Shown piece by piece: positions 49,636 through 59,038 of a DNA stretch of 64,000 nucleotides; the stretch's first letter is position 1, and the number at the start of each line of letters is the position of its first letter. The notes below the pieces were generated by a model. It was given only the letters and a program-made list of their open reading frames with translations. It had not been told where the DNA came from and ran no database searches. A program made the translations under genes and the position numbers. The stretch is from Scheffersomyces stipitis CBS 6054 (lineage: Eukaryota; Ascomycota; Pichiomycetes; Serinales; Debaryomycetaceae). The stretch covers positions 372,001-436,000 of the forward strand of contig NC_009044.1 in assembly GCF_000209165.1 (NCBI RefSeq), read 5' to 3'.

Positions 49636-50340
49636 ATGCTCCATCTTAATCCCATATTACATCCAGACACGCGCAACAAGCGGTTCAAGTTCGAGCAGTT
49701 CTTGAGAAAGGAATATAATTTTGGTCTTGACCCAGACAGGCCTGTTTGTCAGTTCTACGTTCCTCAGAAAGGTCCAAGTTCATGCCCTAACGGAAGCAGC
49801 TGTCCCAACAAACATGTGTCATCTATGTACAATAATAAGATTGTGTGTAAGCATTGGTTGAGAGGACTTTGTAAGAAGAATGATCATTGTGAGTTTTTGC
49901 ATGAATACAACTTGAGAAAGATGCCTGAATGCTTGTTCTACTCTAAGAATGGATTTTGTACGCAGACTCCAGAATGCCTATATTTGCACATTGACCCACA
50001 GCTGAAGATACCGGCATGCCCCAGCTACGAGAAAGGATTCTGTCCCGATGGTCCCAACTGTACCAAAAGACATGTAAGAAAGATATTGTGTCCGCTTTAT
50101 GTGTCTGGATTCTGTCCTAAGGGTCCGGAATGTGAGTTCACCCATCCAAAGTTCGATATCGTGTTAGGAAGAATGAGAATTAAGCCGGATGTGGCGACAA
50201 TATTAGCTAGACAGAAAGAAAAGGAAGAATCCGAAGAAGGCGCTAAGGAAGAAGCCAAGGATGAGAAAATAGCCAACAAGCGTGAATTGGAAGAACCAGA
50301 GGATGCAATTGAATCTTCGAAGAGACACAAGACAGTATAA
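49636..50340 (+). CDS. YTH1: Cleavage/polyadenylation factor subunit Yth1 (CPSF30)
   Basis: 234 residues (208 in S. cerevisiae) with five CCCH zinc fingers in tandem between about 30 and 180. The sequence runs [57 protein letters not shown], then [19 protein letters not shown] and [19 protein letters not shown]. Yth1 is a core subunit of the CPF polymerase module; fingers 2 and 3 read the AAUAAA-like signal and it links Fip1/Pap1. The acidic/basic C-terminal tail is longer than in Saccharomyces. Codon 123 is CTG and falls on a Ser in S. cerevisiae (HIDPASKIP), a CTG=Ser clue. It complements the Pcf11-type CID gene elsewhere in the window. Confidence 0.94.
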   Translation: MLHLNPILHPDTRNKRFKFEQFLRKEYNFGLDPDRPVCQFYVPQKGPSSCPNGSSCPNKHVSSMYNNKIVCKHWLRGLCKKNDHCEFLHEYNLRKMPECLFYSKNGFCTQTPECLYLHIDPQLKIPACPSYEKGFCPDGPNCTKRHVRKILCPLYVSGFCPKGPECEFTHPKFDIVLGRMRIKPDVATILARQKEKEESEEGAKEEAKDEKIANKRELEEPEDAIESSKRHKTV

Positions 50341-50461
50341 ACTTCCCTGAATGTATTTTACATAAATGTGAGACACATTAGTACTCCTTACAATATATAG
50401 CTTACATATCGCATTAATGAATTTAAGACTATGATCAAAATTTGTAATCATTAAATCAGCA

Positions 50462-53089
50462 CTATACTCTAAATTTCCTTATTTGCTTTCTTTCTTGTGG
50501 TGTCAAAACCCAGTTGATACCAATGACTTCATTTTCTTCCACCTCCTCTCCGTCTTCTAGATGCTTGTTGCTCTGGTTGACATGTTTAATACTTTCGTCA
50601 TACTCGTCGTCATCCATGCCAACCAACAAGACAAGCTGGGTAACTTTAACAAATTTCTCACGAAGTCGGTAGTTGGATTCACAGACTTCATTAATCAAGA
50701 AAGACAAGTCCTTTTCCAATTTGATGGCTCCCAATTCGTTGATCTTAAACTTCTTGATGACAGTGATCAACTTCTTTTCAATAAGATTAGCCAAATTGAC
50801 CACCAATAGTCTCATGAGTTTCAGAAAAATTAATGTCTTATGCAACGTTTGAATGTATGGACGAATCAAAGATTGCCATATAGTGGTAAACTTAATCAAC
50901 AACGAGTTGTCGTTAAGTACACCAGATGAGTAAATAATGTAGTTGGAATCACTAGATTCCGGGAAAAGCTCGTTGATAGACTGAACAAGTTTATTTTTGA
51001 TGGACTGGTTGTAGAGATTCACTATACTGTCACTGATTATCTTGTTGGTGATGCTGATGAACGGATCTATGAACTCGTTCTTCAATATCAACTCAACCTT
51101 TTCTCTATCTTTTCCGAACGGGAATGCATTATTTAAATAGTTTGGGTTTTTAATGATATTGTCAAACACTTTTGAGAAATACTCCTGGCCCATGGCTACC
51201 GTATTCAAATAAAGGAGAAACAGCAACAACTTAGGGTTATTAGGAGCTGTCTGAAGTCCTCCAACGATAGCTGAAGCACCTCCACTACTAACTACATTAC
51301 CCAATGCGCTGGAGGCACCTTTGAGGAAACCCATGCCAGATGTAGAACTGGGCTCAGGAGTACCGCTTCTGGTTATTCCGGGACTGGAAGTTCCACTTAA
51401 TGCATTAGCAGTGCTCAAGGTAGAAACCAACGATAACGTCTGGTTGTAACGTGGCTGGTTGTCATTCAAGTTCTTGATGAAAAAGGCATTGATCAAATCG
51501 TGTTGGATCACAGCAAAGCTTTCACTTATAAACTTCTTCACGGTTGACGGAATACTGGAATCTATAACATTACGAAGCATTGAATTCAACACCAACGTCA
51601 CGTCCTCAATAACAGAAGAACATGGTACCTGTTCTGGGGCTGTGGATTTTTCATGAACATTAGGGTTGTACAACAAGAACGTCTCCAATGAGGGCAACTC
51701 TTCTATGGTGATTGCTTTCTCCAAAGACCGGCGGAAATAAAAAATGTACAAGTTCTCAAATGACGGGAGATACTTGTTGTGGATTTTTTTTGTGAAGTTG
51801 GAATTGAGTATTAAGTCCGGCAATTTCAACTCCTTTCCATCAGTAGACTCATCCTTGAAGTACTTAACGGTGATAAACTTACAGTACAAAGACCAGTGAT
51901 GAAGTATAGTGGCCAACTCATTAATGAGATCTCCTACTTGCACAATCGAAACTAAGTCATTTGTAGAATTCAAGTCAACGTTTTCCTCCAGTAATCTGTT
52001 TTCATTCATCTGCTCCTGTAGTTCATTCATTCTTCTTGCGAGCACAGGAAAGTTGTACAACTTGATATCCTGGAAGTACTTGTCTAATCTCCGGACATCG
52101 TAGAATGTGTCTGCTACAATTCCTATCTGGGTGTCGATTTCGTTCTGGATACGAGAAATCACATAGTTCAAGGCGTTGGGGTATGTTGAACTATAGTACC
52201 TCTTTATCAACGGCCCATGTTGTGAAAGCATCATGGAAATGCTCTCAAACAACTGGATGGTTATCGTAGAGAAAATGCCTACTTTCAAGTCTGCGGCATT
52301 AACAGTGGAGGTAGAAGTTACTAGATTCTTCAGTGTATCGCTGATAATTTGACAGATGAACTTCGAGTAGCAATTCAAACCGATTTCTTCTTGGTTAATC
52401 AAGGGAAATAGCTGGAAATATTTCGTTAGTTGTTCTACATTTTTGTCATGAGCAGCGTCGTTGAACTTCTTCTTGAATATTTCAGTCAACTGAGCAATCC
52501 AGCCGTTGATGGTTACCTCTGGCAACTCCGGGATATCAGTTGACGGGATAACCACAGATGCAAACTTGCCGTTAATAAGCTCTTTAGATAGTTTAGAAGT
52601 AATGGTATGGATACACTGCGCTGCAACTTCCCAGTTACTATGTTCTATAGCATAGTTTGCCTGGTTGATATTGTTACGAAGCAATTGAATATCTGAAACA
52701 AACTCAAGAGTTTTGTTGACATTTCCAATTTCCTCGTCCAACGACTTGATTTTAAATGTCAATGAATGGCCCAAGTCATTGGCACTATGGAAAAGATTCA
52801 GTAGCTCGTTCGAGTTGGCTATGGTAGAAGACAACTTGGTAGCTCTGTTCAACTCAATGCTCGTAATTTCCTGCTGAAAACGCTTCAGCTTCAACGCCAC
52901 ATAGTAGCTCAACTCATTATCGATTTTTTCAGTGGCCTCATCGATCAGTTCTATCAATGCTACGAGATCGTTGGGACTAGTGGCTTCCTTATATAGGAGT
53001 GACAATTGGTCTAGATTCCTAGCCAATTCCGCTTCTCCAAGCGACGCAAACAAATTGGACGACTGGGAATCGTACGAAGATTTCAGCAT
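50462..53089 (-). CDS. COG4: Conserved oligomeric Golgi complex subunit 4
   Basis: 875 residues (861 in S. cerevisiae). It begins with a short N-terminal coiled-coil region (LIELIDEATEKIDNELSYYV, then GHSLTFKIKSLDEEIGNVNK) and HSNWEVAAQCIHTI, the helical repeat common to COG subunits. A long helical body follows, with IPSTVKKFISESFAVIQ and the C-terminal DLSFLINEVCESNYRLREKF and KVTQLVLLVGMDDDEYDE. Cog4 is a lobe A subunit that binds the SNARE Sed5 and the SM protein Sly1 to promote intra-Golgi retrograde fusion. The LREKFxKxTQLxLLVG-type C-terminal block is a good Cog4 marker. Only 121 bases separate it from YTH1, so the 3' ends converge closely. Confidence 0.88.
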   Translation of the reverse strand: MLKSSYDSQSSNLFASLGEAELARNLDQLSLLYKEATSPNDLVALIELIDEATEKIDNELSYYVALKLKRFQQEITSIELNRATKLSSTIANSNELLNLFHSANDLGHSLTFKIKSLDEEIGNVNKTLEFVSDIQLLRNNINQANYAIEHSNWEVAAQCIHTITSKLSKELINGKFASVVIPSTDIPELPEVTINGWIAQLTEIFKKKFNDAAHDKNVEQLTKYFQLFPLINQEEIGLNCYSKFICQIISDTLKNLVTSTSTVNAADLKVGIFSTITIQLFESISMMLSQHGPLIKRYYSSTYPNALNYVISRIQNEIDTQIGIVADTFYDVRRLDKYFQDIKLYNFPVLARRMNELQEQMNENRLLEENVDLNSTNDLVSIVQVGDLINELATILHHWSLYCKFITVKYFKDESTDGKELKLPDLILNSNFTKKIHNKYLPSFENLYIFYFRRSLEKAITIEELPSLETFLLYNPNVHEKSTAPEQVPCSSVIEDVTLVLNSMLRNVIDSSIPSTVKKFISESFAVIQHDLINAFFIKNLNDNQPRYNQTLSLVSTLSTANALSGTSSPGITRSGTPEPSSTSGMGFLKGASSALGNVVSSGGASAIVGGLQTAPNNPKLLLFLLYLNTVAMGQEYFSKVFDNIIKNPNYLNNAFPFGKDREKVELILKNEFIDPFISITNKIISDSIVNLYNQSIKNKLVQSINELFPESSDSNYIIYSSGVLNDNSLLIKFTTIWQSLIRPYIQTLHKTLIFLKLMRLLVVNLANLIEKKLITVIKKFKINELGAIKLEKDLSFLINEVCESNYRLREKFVKVTQLVLLVGMDDDEYDESIKHVNQSNKHLEDGEEVEENEVIGINWVLTPQERKQIRKFRV

Positions 53090-53673
53090 AACGCGTGAAT
53101 TCGAACGAATAGTCTACTTGGCAAAAAGGAAGCCTTGGTGGTTTATAGTGAGATTTGGCTTTATTACTTCTCTGAATATGGTAGTGGTGTCAATACATAG
53201 ATGTCGCACTCGATCCACTGAAAAATCGAGTGTCGCGATTGTCGCAAAATGAGAGTAAAATGCAGGATATTCATATACTTGAGTTAAGATGGTTTGTTTC
53301 GTCTATAGAAAAAATAGGATGCGGATAAAGAATGAAGAAACGGGAAGAAACAAATGGTTCAGCCCAAGAGAAGAATTTGTCTAAAATCTAATTCATATAA
53401 TGGCCTTGTTTCGTATTCGAAAAAAAAAGAATAGACTTTAACCAAAGAAGATCGCTATCTACAAAATCTTGGACTGTATATACCTGTTATCAAAGATGGA
53501 GCACGTGACTGAAAAATGGAGCACGTCTACACTCTAAACTCTACGTCTACAAGTAAATCTGTGCATAGATTCTAATTTATTGGTATCGAATACACATCCA
53601 GAGTGTCGTACCTAAACAGTGATAACTTAAAAAAGAGAATTGAAATGAAGGCAAAGAAAACTGTACTCACAAT
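53090..53673. promoter_or_regulatory. COG4 promoter and LAP3 3' flank
   Basis: CACGTG at 53502-53507 is followed after 14 bases by a half-copy, as GGAGCACGTGACTGAAAAATGGAGCACGT forms a short direct repeat GGAGCACGT. The A-tract AAAAAAAA is at 53421-53428. No gene. Confidence 0.45.
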
Positions 53674-55218
53674 TTAAGCTAATGAGCCCATAGGATCATA
53701 ATAAGGCAAGACAGTGAAGTCTTTACCCTTCCAAGTATCATATGTCTTCTTAGAGGCATACTTCTTGTTGGTGACAATCTGGAACACGTATTCACTGAAC
53801 CATTCGTCCGACATAACAAAGTAACCCTTGTCGCCGACGGCATCACCCCACGAATTCTCGATCTTCCATCTGACAGGAAGCTGAGTTACAGGATCAAGGT
53901 GAACACCAGTAATCACCATAGCATGGGTCATTTGAGATGAGCCGGTTCTCAATCTTTCAGCCTTGTCCAAACCCAAGGAGATATTGAAAGCCAACTTGTA
54001 GTCGTATGCTGTAACGTCCAAAACACCAGAAGACCTGTCACCAAACTTGCCTACATCAGAACCAAAGAAGATGGGCTCATCGTCCTTCAACATCTTGATA
54101 GCAACCAGCTTGATCTCGTCAATTTCAGTATTGACGTATTCGATCTTCTTACCGCCTAAAATGTTGTTTAATCTGTCCACAGTATACAACTTATCATAGT
54201 CGTTTCTAGGGTCGTGGATCAACGAGAAGTGTTTAGCGGCATCAAGTCTGACATGGTCCCTGTAGAAGTCTCTAGGATTCGTTTGATAGGACTTGTACTT
54301 GCCATCCTTGTCGATGTATTCCCAAGTGAAAGGTTCATCAGCATTTGGTGGAGAACCCAAAGCCAAAGAAAGAATCTTGAACACAGTATAGACGGTTGCA
54401 CCCTTAAGAATTTCAATGACAGGCTGAGGTGCCTTTTCTTGGTACAATCTTCTGATGATCAAAGCAGCTTCCCTCAACTTCTCGGTGACCAAATAGTTCA
54501 AAGGAGAAGAGTTTGAGGCTTGGGCATTATCTGGGAACACTTGGTGTGGAACAAGACCGTATTTCTCTACCAAGTTGACAATCATATCCCATTGACCACC
54601 GTCACCAACAGGACTGGAAAGAAGATACTGAACTAATCTTGAGTCCAAGTCGTGATCAGCAGTGTCGGCGATGTTATCCAAGAAGAAATGAGATTTTTCC
54701 AATTTGTCATAGAAGAAAAGATAAGCTTGCGACAACTGGAACAGATCATCCTTCAAGTTATAATTCTTGATAACCAGAGTTCTGAACACATTGGAAGCAG
54801 CAAAGATCCAACATCTACCGGACAGTTTTTGGTTGTTGAAATAGGAAGGTGATCCAATTGTCTTGACTGTGACGTTGAAGAAGTACTGGTCCTTTAAGAC
54901 AGTTTCGACGTCTGACTTGGCGATAATCAGCTGGATAGGATTGATAGCAAGAGAGTTCTGAACCAATTTGTTCTTATCGTCTCTCAAGACGTCACCTTTC
55001 CAACCATCAAGCAATCCGACGGAAATACCTGGCCAAATACCGTTGCCATCACCATTGTCTTCATCTTCTTTGGCTTCGACGTCTTCTCTTGAGACATCCA
55101 TTCTACTCAATAAGTGTGAATACGAATCGTACTGCGACAGAGAAGACGAGTACGAAACCTTTTCGTTAAAGGTTTCCTCGGTAGTAGTCTTGACTTCCTT
55201 CGATGTGTTGGAGCCCAT
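53674..55218 (-). CDS. LAP3: Bleomycin hydrolase-type cysteine aminopeptidase (Lap3/Gal6/Blh1)
   Basis: 514 residues (454-483 in S. cerevisiae). The papain-like catalytic residues are present: Cys in SGRCWIFAASN (about 136), His in MTHAMVITGVHLD (about 429) and Asn in KIENSWGD (about 453). FELSQAYLFFYDKLEK-like sequence and DSRLVQYLLSSP match the family, and the chain ends DPMGSLA, the C-terminal arm that lies in the active site. The hexameric enzyme works as a cytosolic aminopeptidase, detoxifies homocysteine thiolactone and inactivates bleomycin. The N-terminus is extended by about 60 acidic residues and begins MGSNTSKEVK, a good N-myristoylation context. ATG at 55216-55218. Confidence 0.94.
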   Translation of the reverse strand: MGSNTSKEVKTTTEETFNEKVSYSSSLSQYDSYSHLLSRMDVSREDVEAKEDEDNGDGNGIWPGISVGLLDGWKGDVLRDDKNKLVQNSLAINPIQLIIAKSDVETVLKDQYFFNVTVKTIGSPSYFNNQKLSGRCWIFAASNVFRTLVIKNYNLKDDLFQLSQAYLFFYDKLEKSHFFLDNIADTADHDLDSRLVQYLLSSPVGDGGQWDMIVNLVEKYGLVPHQVFPDNAQASNSSPLNYLVTEKLREAALIIRRLYQEKAPQPVIEILKGATVYTVFKILSLALGSPPNADEPFTWEYIDKDGKYKSYQTNPRDFYRDHVRLDAAKHFSLIHDPRNDYDKLYTVDRLNNILGGKKIEYVNTEIDEIKLVAIKMLKDDEPIFFGSDVGKFGDRSSGVLDVTAYDYKLAFNISLGLDKAERLRTGSSQMTHAMVITGVHLDPVTQLPVRWKIENSWGDAVGDKGYFVMSDEWFSEYVFQIVTNKKYASKKTYDTWKGKDFTVLPYYDPMGSLA

Positions 55219-56253
55219 TGTAGAATTAGTTGGTTATGTTGGAAACCAGATCAGATCCCAAATCAATTTCAAAGTGGCTAAAATAGCGTAGGTAAATTGT
55301 AGGTTAGATGTAGAAGGCAGCTGTAGGTAATTGTTGTAATACAGTTCCGGTAATTCCACTGGATAGTATTCTATTATTACAAGTCAATTGAAGTGCTATT
55401 TCTACTTGATCCCAAAAGAAAGGAAGATTGAATTTCAGGGAATTGCCCCCCTTATATCTATAGTTATACCACAAAGACGCACGGCTCCAAGATAAGGATT
55501 TCTACCGAAGCGGTTATGGATCCACAGTGCGAATTGCGGAGATAGTATCACATTAGGACACCACGGACAGCGAAAGGTTTGTACTCTCCATACGGGTGAA
55601 TTAGTCAGAATAGGAGAAATCCTTTTCTGTAGACTAATAATAGACTCGGGATTAAACGTGATTGGTCAATTCCTTTGAAATATTGTTTTATCGTCGCTAA
55701 ATTAAATTATGTAGTTAATGTTTCATAGATACTTAGACAGGTATGGCTGAATCAAGCCACCAAAATTATATGGTGAAGAATCAATTTAATCAATTTGACT
55801 CGTGAATAAATAGAACCATGTAAATTTAATACAGAAATGTCAATTGGATACAATCTACGAGATTTCTAGTTTATCGTACGAATTGCACACTTTTTGAAGT
55901 GAAATTATCGCTATCAAACTACTATGGATGTCTTATTGAACTCAGAAATTAGATAAGCCTTTGATAAGTACCACAAAATTTTGATCGAGATTAGAAAATC
56001 GCTGGCAGACCTTGAGAAACAAAGAGAATTCCAGAGGTGGCGAGTGGAGGATTCTTGTTCGAAACATGCTCGACTTTACCCCACATGAGATTGCGTTTCT
56101 GAAGATCACATAAAACAGAAGATCAGCTTATTGCAAAAATGCTATACTTTATAATTACCTAATCTTGTATATTATTATTTAAGTATATGGCTGCGAAAAG
56201 TTGCCGTTTCTCATTATTAATTATTATCGAGCCATATTTCTATACATCACTTT
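55219..56253. promoter_or_regulatory. LAP3 promoter and MDR1-type gene 3' flank
   Basis: A 1-kb spacer. It is AT-rich near 55680-55870 with runs of AATTTAAT. GCTGCGAAAA occurs at 56190-56199. I see no open frame with coding features and no RNA gene. Confidence 0.45.
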
Positions 56254-57918
56254 CTAACTACCATCACCAGAGTACTTAGACCTTGCTCTCAATTTAGGAC
56301 CATTCAAATAGAACAAAATAGGAATCAAAATCATCAACGCAGTGATAGCACCCAAGATAGTTGAACCCCATGCAGTAGGAAACCTTTCAGTCTTCAAGTT
56401 CGTGAACAAAGCTCTACCGAATAACGGGAACGATCCGGCAATGACTGAACGGAAGAGATCATTACCGGCGAAGACTGAAGCCAAATATCTCCAGAATGAC
56501 ATACTCAAATAGTTGAACAATGTTTGAAAAATCAAGAAAGCTCCGGCAGCAAAGATGGCTCCACCAATGATCGGTCCAATCCAATGAATATCTGCAGCGC
56601 CAGTCCATCCAAAGATTAAAACACCAATAGGCATACAGATTCCACCGACTATTGCCATAGGGATGAACACTTCAGGATAGACAGGCTGATTAGTGAGAAG
56701 CTTATTGGTGAAGATCCGTTTAACAACAGGGATATAGATGGCAGCAGCAATGCAGATACCAACGATGATACTGAGATAGGAAACACCCAATTCTACCAAT
56801 GTGAAATGTTTTGTCTCAAGAAATACAATGGGATAGGCTTCAAACCAAAGGTACAAGATAGAGTACACCAATGCAATATAAAGATTGATCAACAAGACAA
56901 CGGGTTCAAGAATTGAAATCTCAATTGGTCTCCATAAGGTATCAATAGCCAATTCAGAAATGGTTAACTTGCTGTTCTCAATTTCACCTTGACTAGTAAT
57001 GTTTTGGTTGCCAGTGAGTGCTCTTAATCTCTTAGCCTTTCTGTAAAGCAAAGTTTTGCCATAAGTTTCAGGTAAGAAGAAACTCAAGAGCAAGAAAGAA
57101 GTACCAGAGATGATTGCCATGAACCAGAAAGTCCATCTCCATCCACCCTTGACAGTCAAAATAGAACCAAACAATGGACCAAGAGAGGGACCACAAACGG
57201 CACCAAGAGACCAAGCAGCAAGTCCAACAGGAACATAGGGCAATTGAATGACATCACATACCGAAGCACCCCCAGTAGCCAAAGCTGGAGAAGCAAAAAC
57301 GCCACTTAAGAATCTTAACACAGACAAAGAAGCGATATTTTTGGCTAATGCAGTTGGAATTTGCAAGATGAAAAAGATAAATAATGTTACAATGTAGATT
57401 GAAGTTCTTCCAAAAATTGCATTCTCAGACATTGGAGAGAAGACCATTGGACCAAGACCATAGCCAATGACGAACATAGTCAACGGTAAGGTAGCCAATG
57501 TTTGATCGATGTCGAGATCGGCCATGATTTGTTCGATACCAGGAGTATAGATGGCGGAACCCATGTAGACAGAAGTTGTCAAGAAACAGATCTCCAAGAT
57601 GAAGAGAACTTTCTGGTAAGTTGGCCAATTGTATGGGTTTTCTGGATCATCATCGCCGTCCCAGTCCACGACAATTTGTGAAGATTTTTCTACTTCGACT
57701 TCTACGTCAGCTGCTGAGCTGGTATTGGTAGATACGTTTTCGCCTTCTGGAACAATTTCAACCAGCTCCTTTTCGAACAATTGTGAGTCCTTATTACTAG
57801 TGTACTTTTCTGGTACCACATAATCTTTGTGTTCTTCTGGATGGGCAAATACCTTGTGCCCAGTCAAATGGTAGGCTAGTCTACCCCAAAAACTGTCTCT
57901 GATGAACCTGTAATACAT
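56254..57918 (-). CDS. MDR1: MFS multidrug transporter, Mdr1/Flr1-type (DHA1 family)
   Basis: 554 residues with 12 predicted membrane segments. The cytosolic N-terminus holds DWDGDDDPENPYNWP, the marker that precedes TM1 in fungal DHA1 transporters. Motifs follow the family: GYGLGPMVFSPMSE (TM2 region), the RFLSGVFASPALATGGASV segment of TM4, and SLGAVCGPSLGPLFGSIL (motif C of antiporters, TM5). These and overall identity fit Candida MDR1 and S. cerevisiae Flr1, proton-drug antiporters of the plasma membrane that export azoles, benomyl and other compounds. Upstream are three TTACTAA/TTAGTAA sites of the Cap1/Yap1 type. The gene is next to LAP3, which is also a drug-detoxifying gene. Substrate range cannot be told from sequence. 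Confidence 0.87.
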   Translation of the reverse strand: MYYRFIRDSFWGRLAYHLTGHKVFAHPEEHKDYVVPEKYTSNKDSQLFEKELVEIVPEGENVSTNTSSAADVEVEVEKSSQIVVDWDGDDDPENPYNWPTYQKVLFILEICFLTTSVYMGSAIYTPGIEQIMADLDIDQTLATLPLTMFVIGYGLGPMVFSPMSENAIFGRTSIYIVTLFIFFILQIPTALAKNIASLSVLRFLSGVFASPALATGGASVCDVIQLPYVPVGLAAWSLGAVCGPSLGPLFGSILTVKGGWRWTFWFMAIISGTSFLLLSFFLPETYGKTLLYRKAKRLRALTGNQNITSQGEIENSKLTISELAIDTLWRPIEISILEPVVLLINLYIALVYSILYLWFEAYPIVFLETKHFTLVELGVSYLSIIVGICIAAAIYIPVVKRIFTNKLLTNQPVYPEVFIPMAIVGGICMPIGVLIFGWTGAADIHWIGPIIGGAIFAAGAFLIFQTLFNYLSMSFWRYLASVFAGNDLFRSVIAGSFPLFGRALFTNLKTERFPTAWGSTILGAITALMILIPILFYLNGPKLRARSKYSGDGS

Positions 57919-59038
57919 TATTATGATATATTCGTTGCTATTCTGTTCAACTACTAATCAAATTTCTAACTCTGAAAATAGCTGCCACTTCTACCTCTAT
58001 TTATATGGATTCGCCCCTACAAAGCAAATGTAGTTAAGTTTGCTTGCTTACAAGTGCGGGAACTAAAGACATGATAATAAGAAATATCATAAGGCCGAGC
58101 TTGGTAACAGTATTACTAAAGATAATAAGGTTTGCCACGGTGATTTGCCTAAGTTCGCAGCCACTGGAGATAACTTTTTCCGAGTAGGGCGCAATTTTTG
58201 CGGTGAAGCACATAGAACAAATATGCAGAAAAAAATATGGCCAATCTGGAAAGAACGGTGATTACTAAGAAACTGAAAGAAGAAACGCCTCCATGTGATA
58301 ACATGAATAAAGTTCTACTTAACCAAGGGGTGTATATAGTTATGATATAATAGTCGAGGCACGGCTCTTACCTGTATGACTAGCCAGACTTTACGTCCGG
58401 AGTTTATTTGCCTGGGCTTTGTGCTCGGTATATGACAATGGGGCTAAAGACACCGAAGAAGCCGATTACGATACGCACTTAAGACATGGTATAAAACCCG
58501 AGCATTTTGGAAATAAAATAGAAGGATAGCCAGTGGCGATGCTACGATTGGTCTGATCACAGAATCAGATAAGAGGCACAGCATTGTGGTTCAAGCCATG
58601 TCTCCGTAACAGCCGATCAAGCGAACAATGCTATTCAGCCCAGGGCAATTACAATGGCCCTGGCAGAATATATCGTGTAACGTGAAATTATGTCATGGCA
58701 GACAATCAGGGGAAACGGAGTCACAATTGAACTTTTATTAGTCACAATTGAACTCTTATTGTGTGGTCATCTCATCTTGGTATGTGTGAATAAGACAAAA
58801 GTAATGGCTGCGAAAAGCGCAATTTTGTCTTTAGTAATTATGCACATGTACGAACATTCAGTTTCGTAAATACGATTTCCAAAGTATCTCTTCGTCTTTA
58901 AGACTTTCAATTCTAGCATTGCGTTTCAATTTCTAGATATGATCGCTAGTACAATTACAATTTCAGATTTACAATGTCTATCATTTGTTCCTGGTTTATC
59001 AAAATGCATTTCTACTGTACTTAAGGTCCGCGACCTTA
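57919..59038. promoter_or_regulatory. Promoter region of the MDR1-type gene
   Basis: TTACTAA at 58113-58119 and 58262-58268 and TTAGTAA at 58831-58837 match the Cap1/Yap1 response element TTASTAA, at about 200, 345 and 915 bases from the ATG. A 21-bp tandem duplication is at 58720-58761. GCTGCGAAAA at 58807-58816 and a reverse near-copy at 58154-58163 belong to the repeated motif. The 3' flank of NOP12 is at the right. Confidence 0.55.
58720..58761. repeat. 21-bp tandem duplication
   Basis: The 21-base unit starting GTCACAATTGAAC occurs at 58720-58740 and 58741-58761, with two mismatches between copies. Confidence 0.8.
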
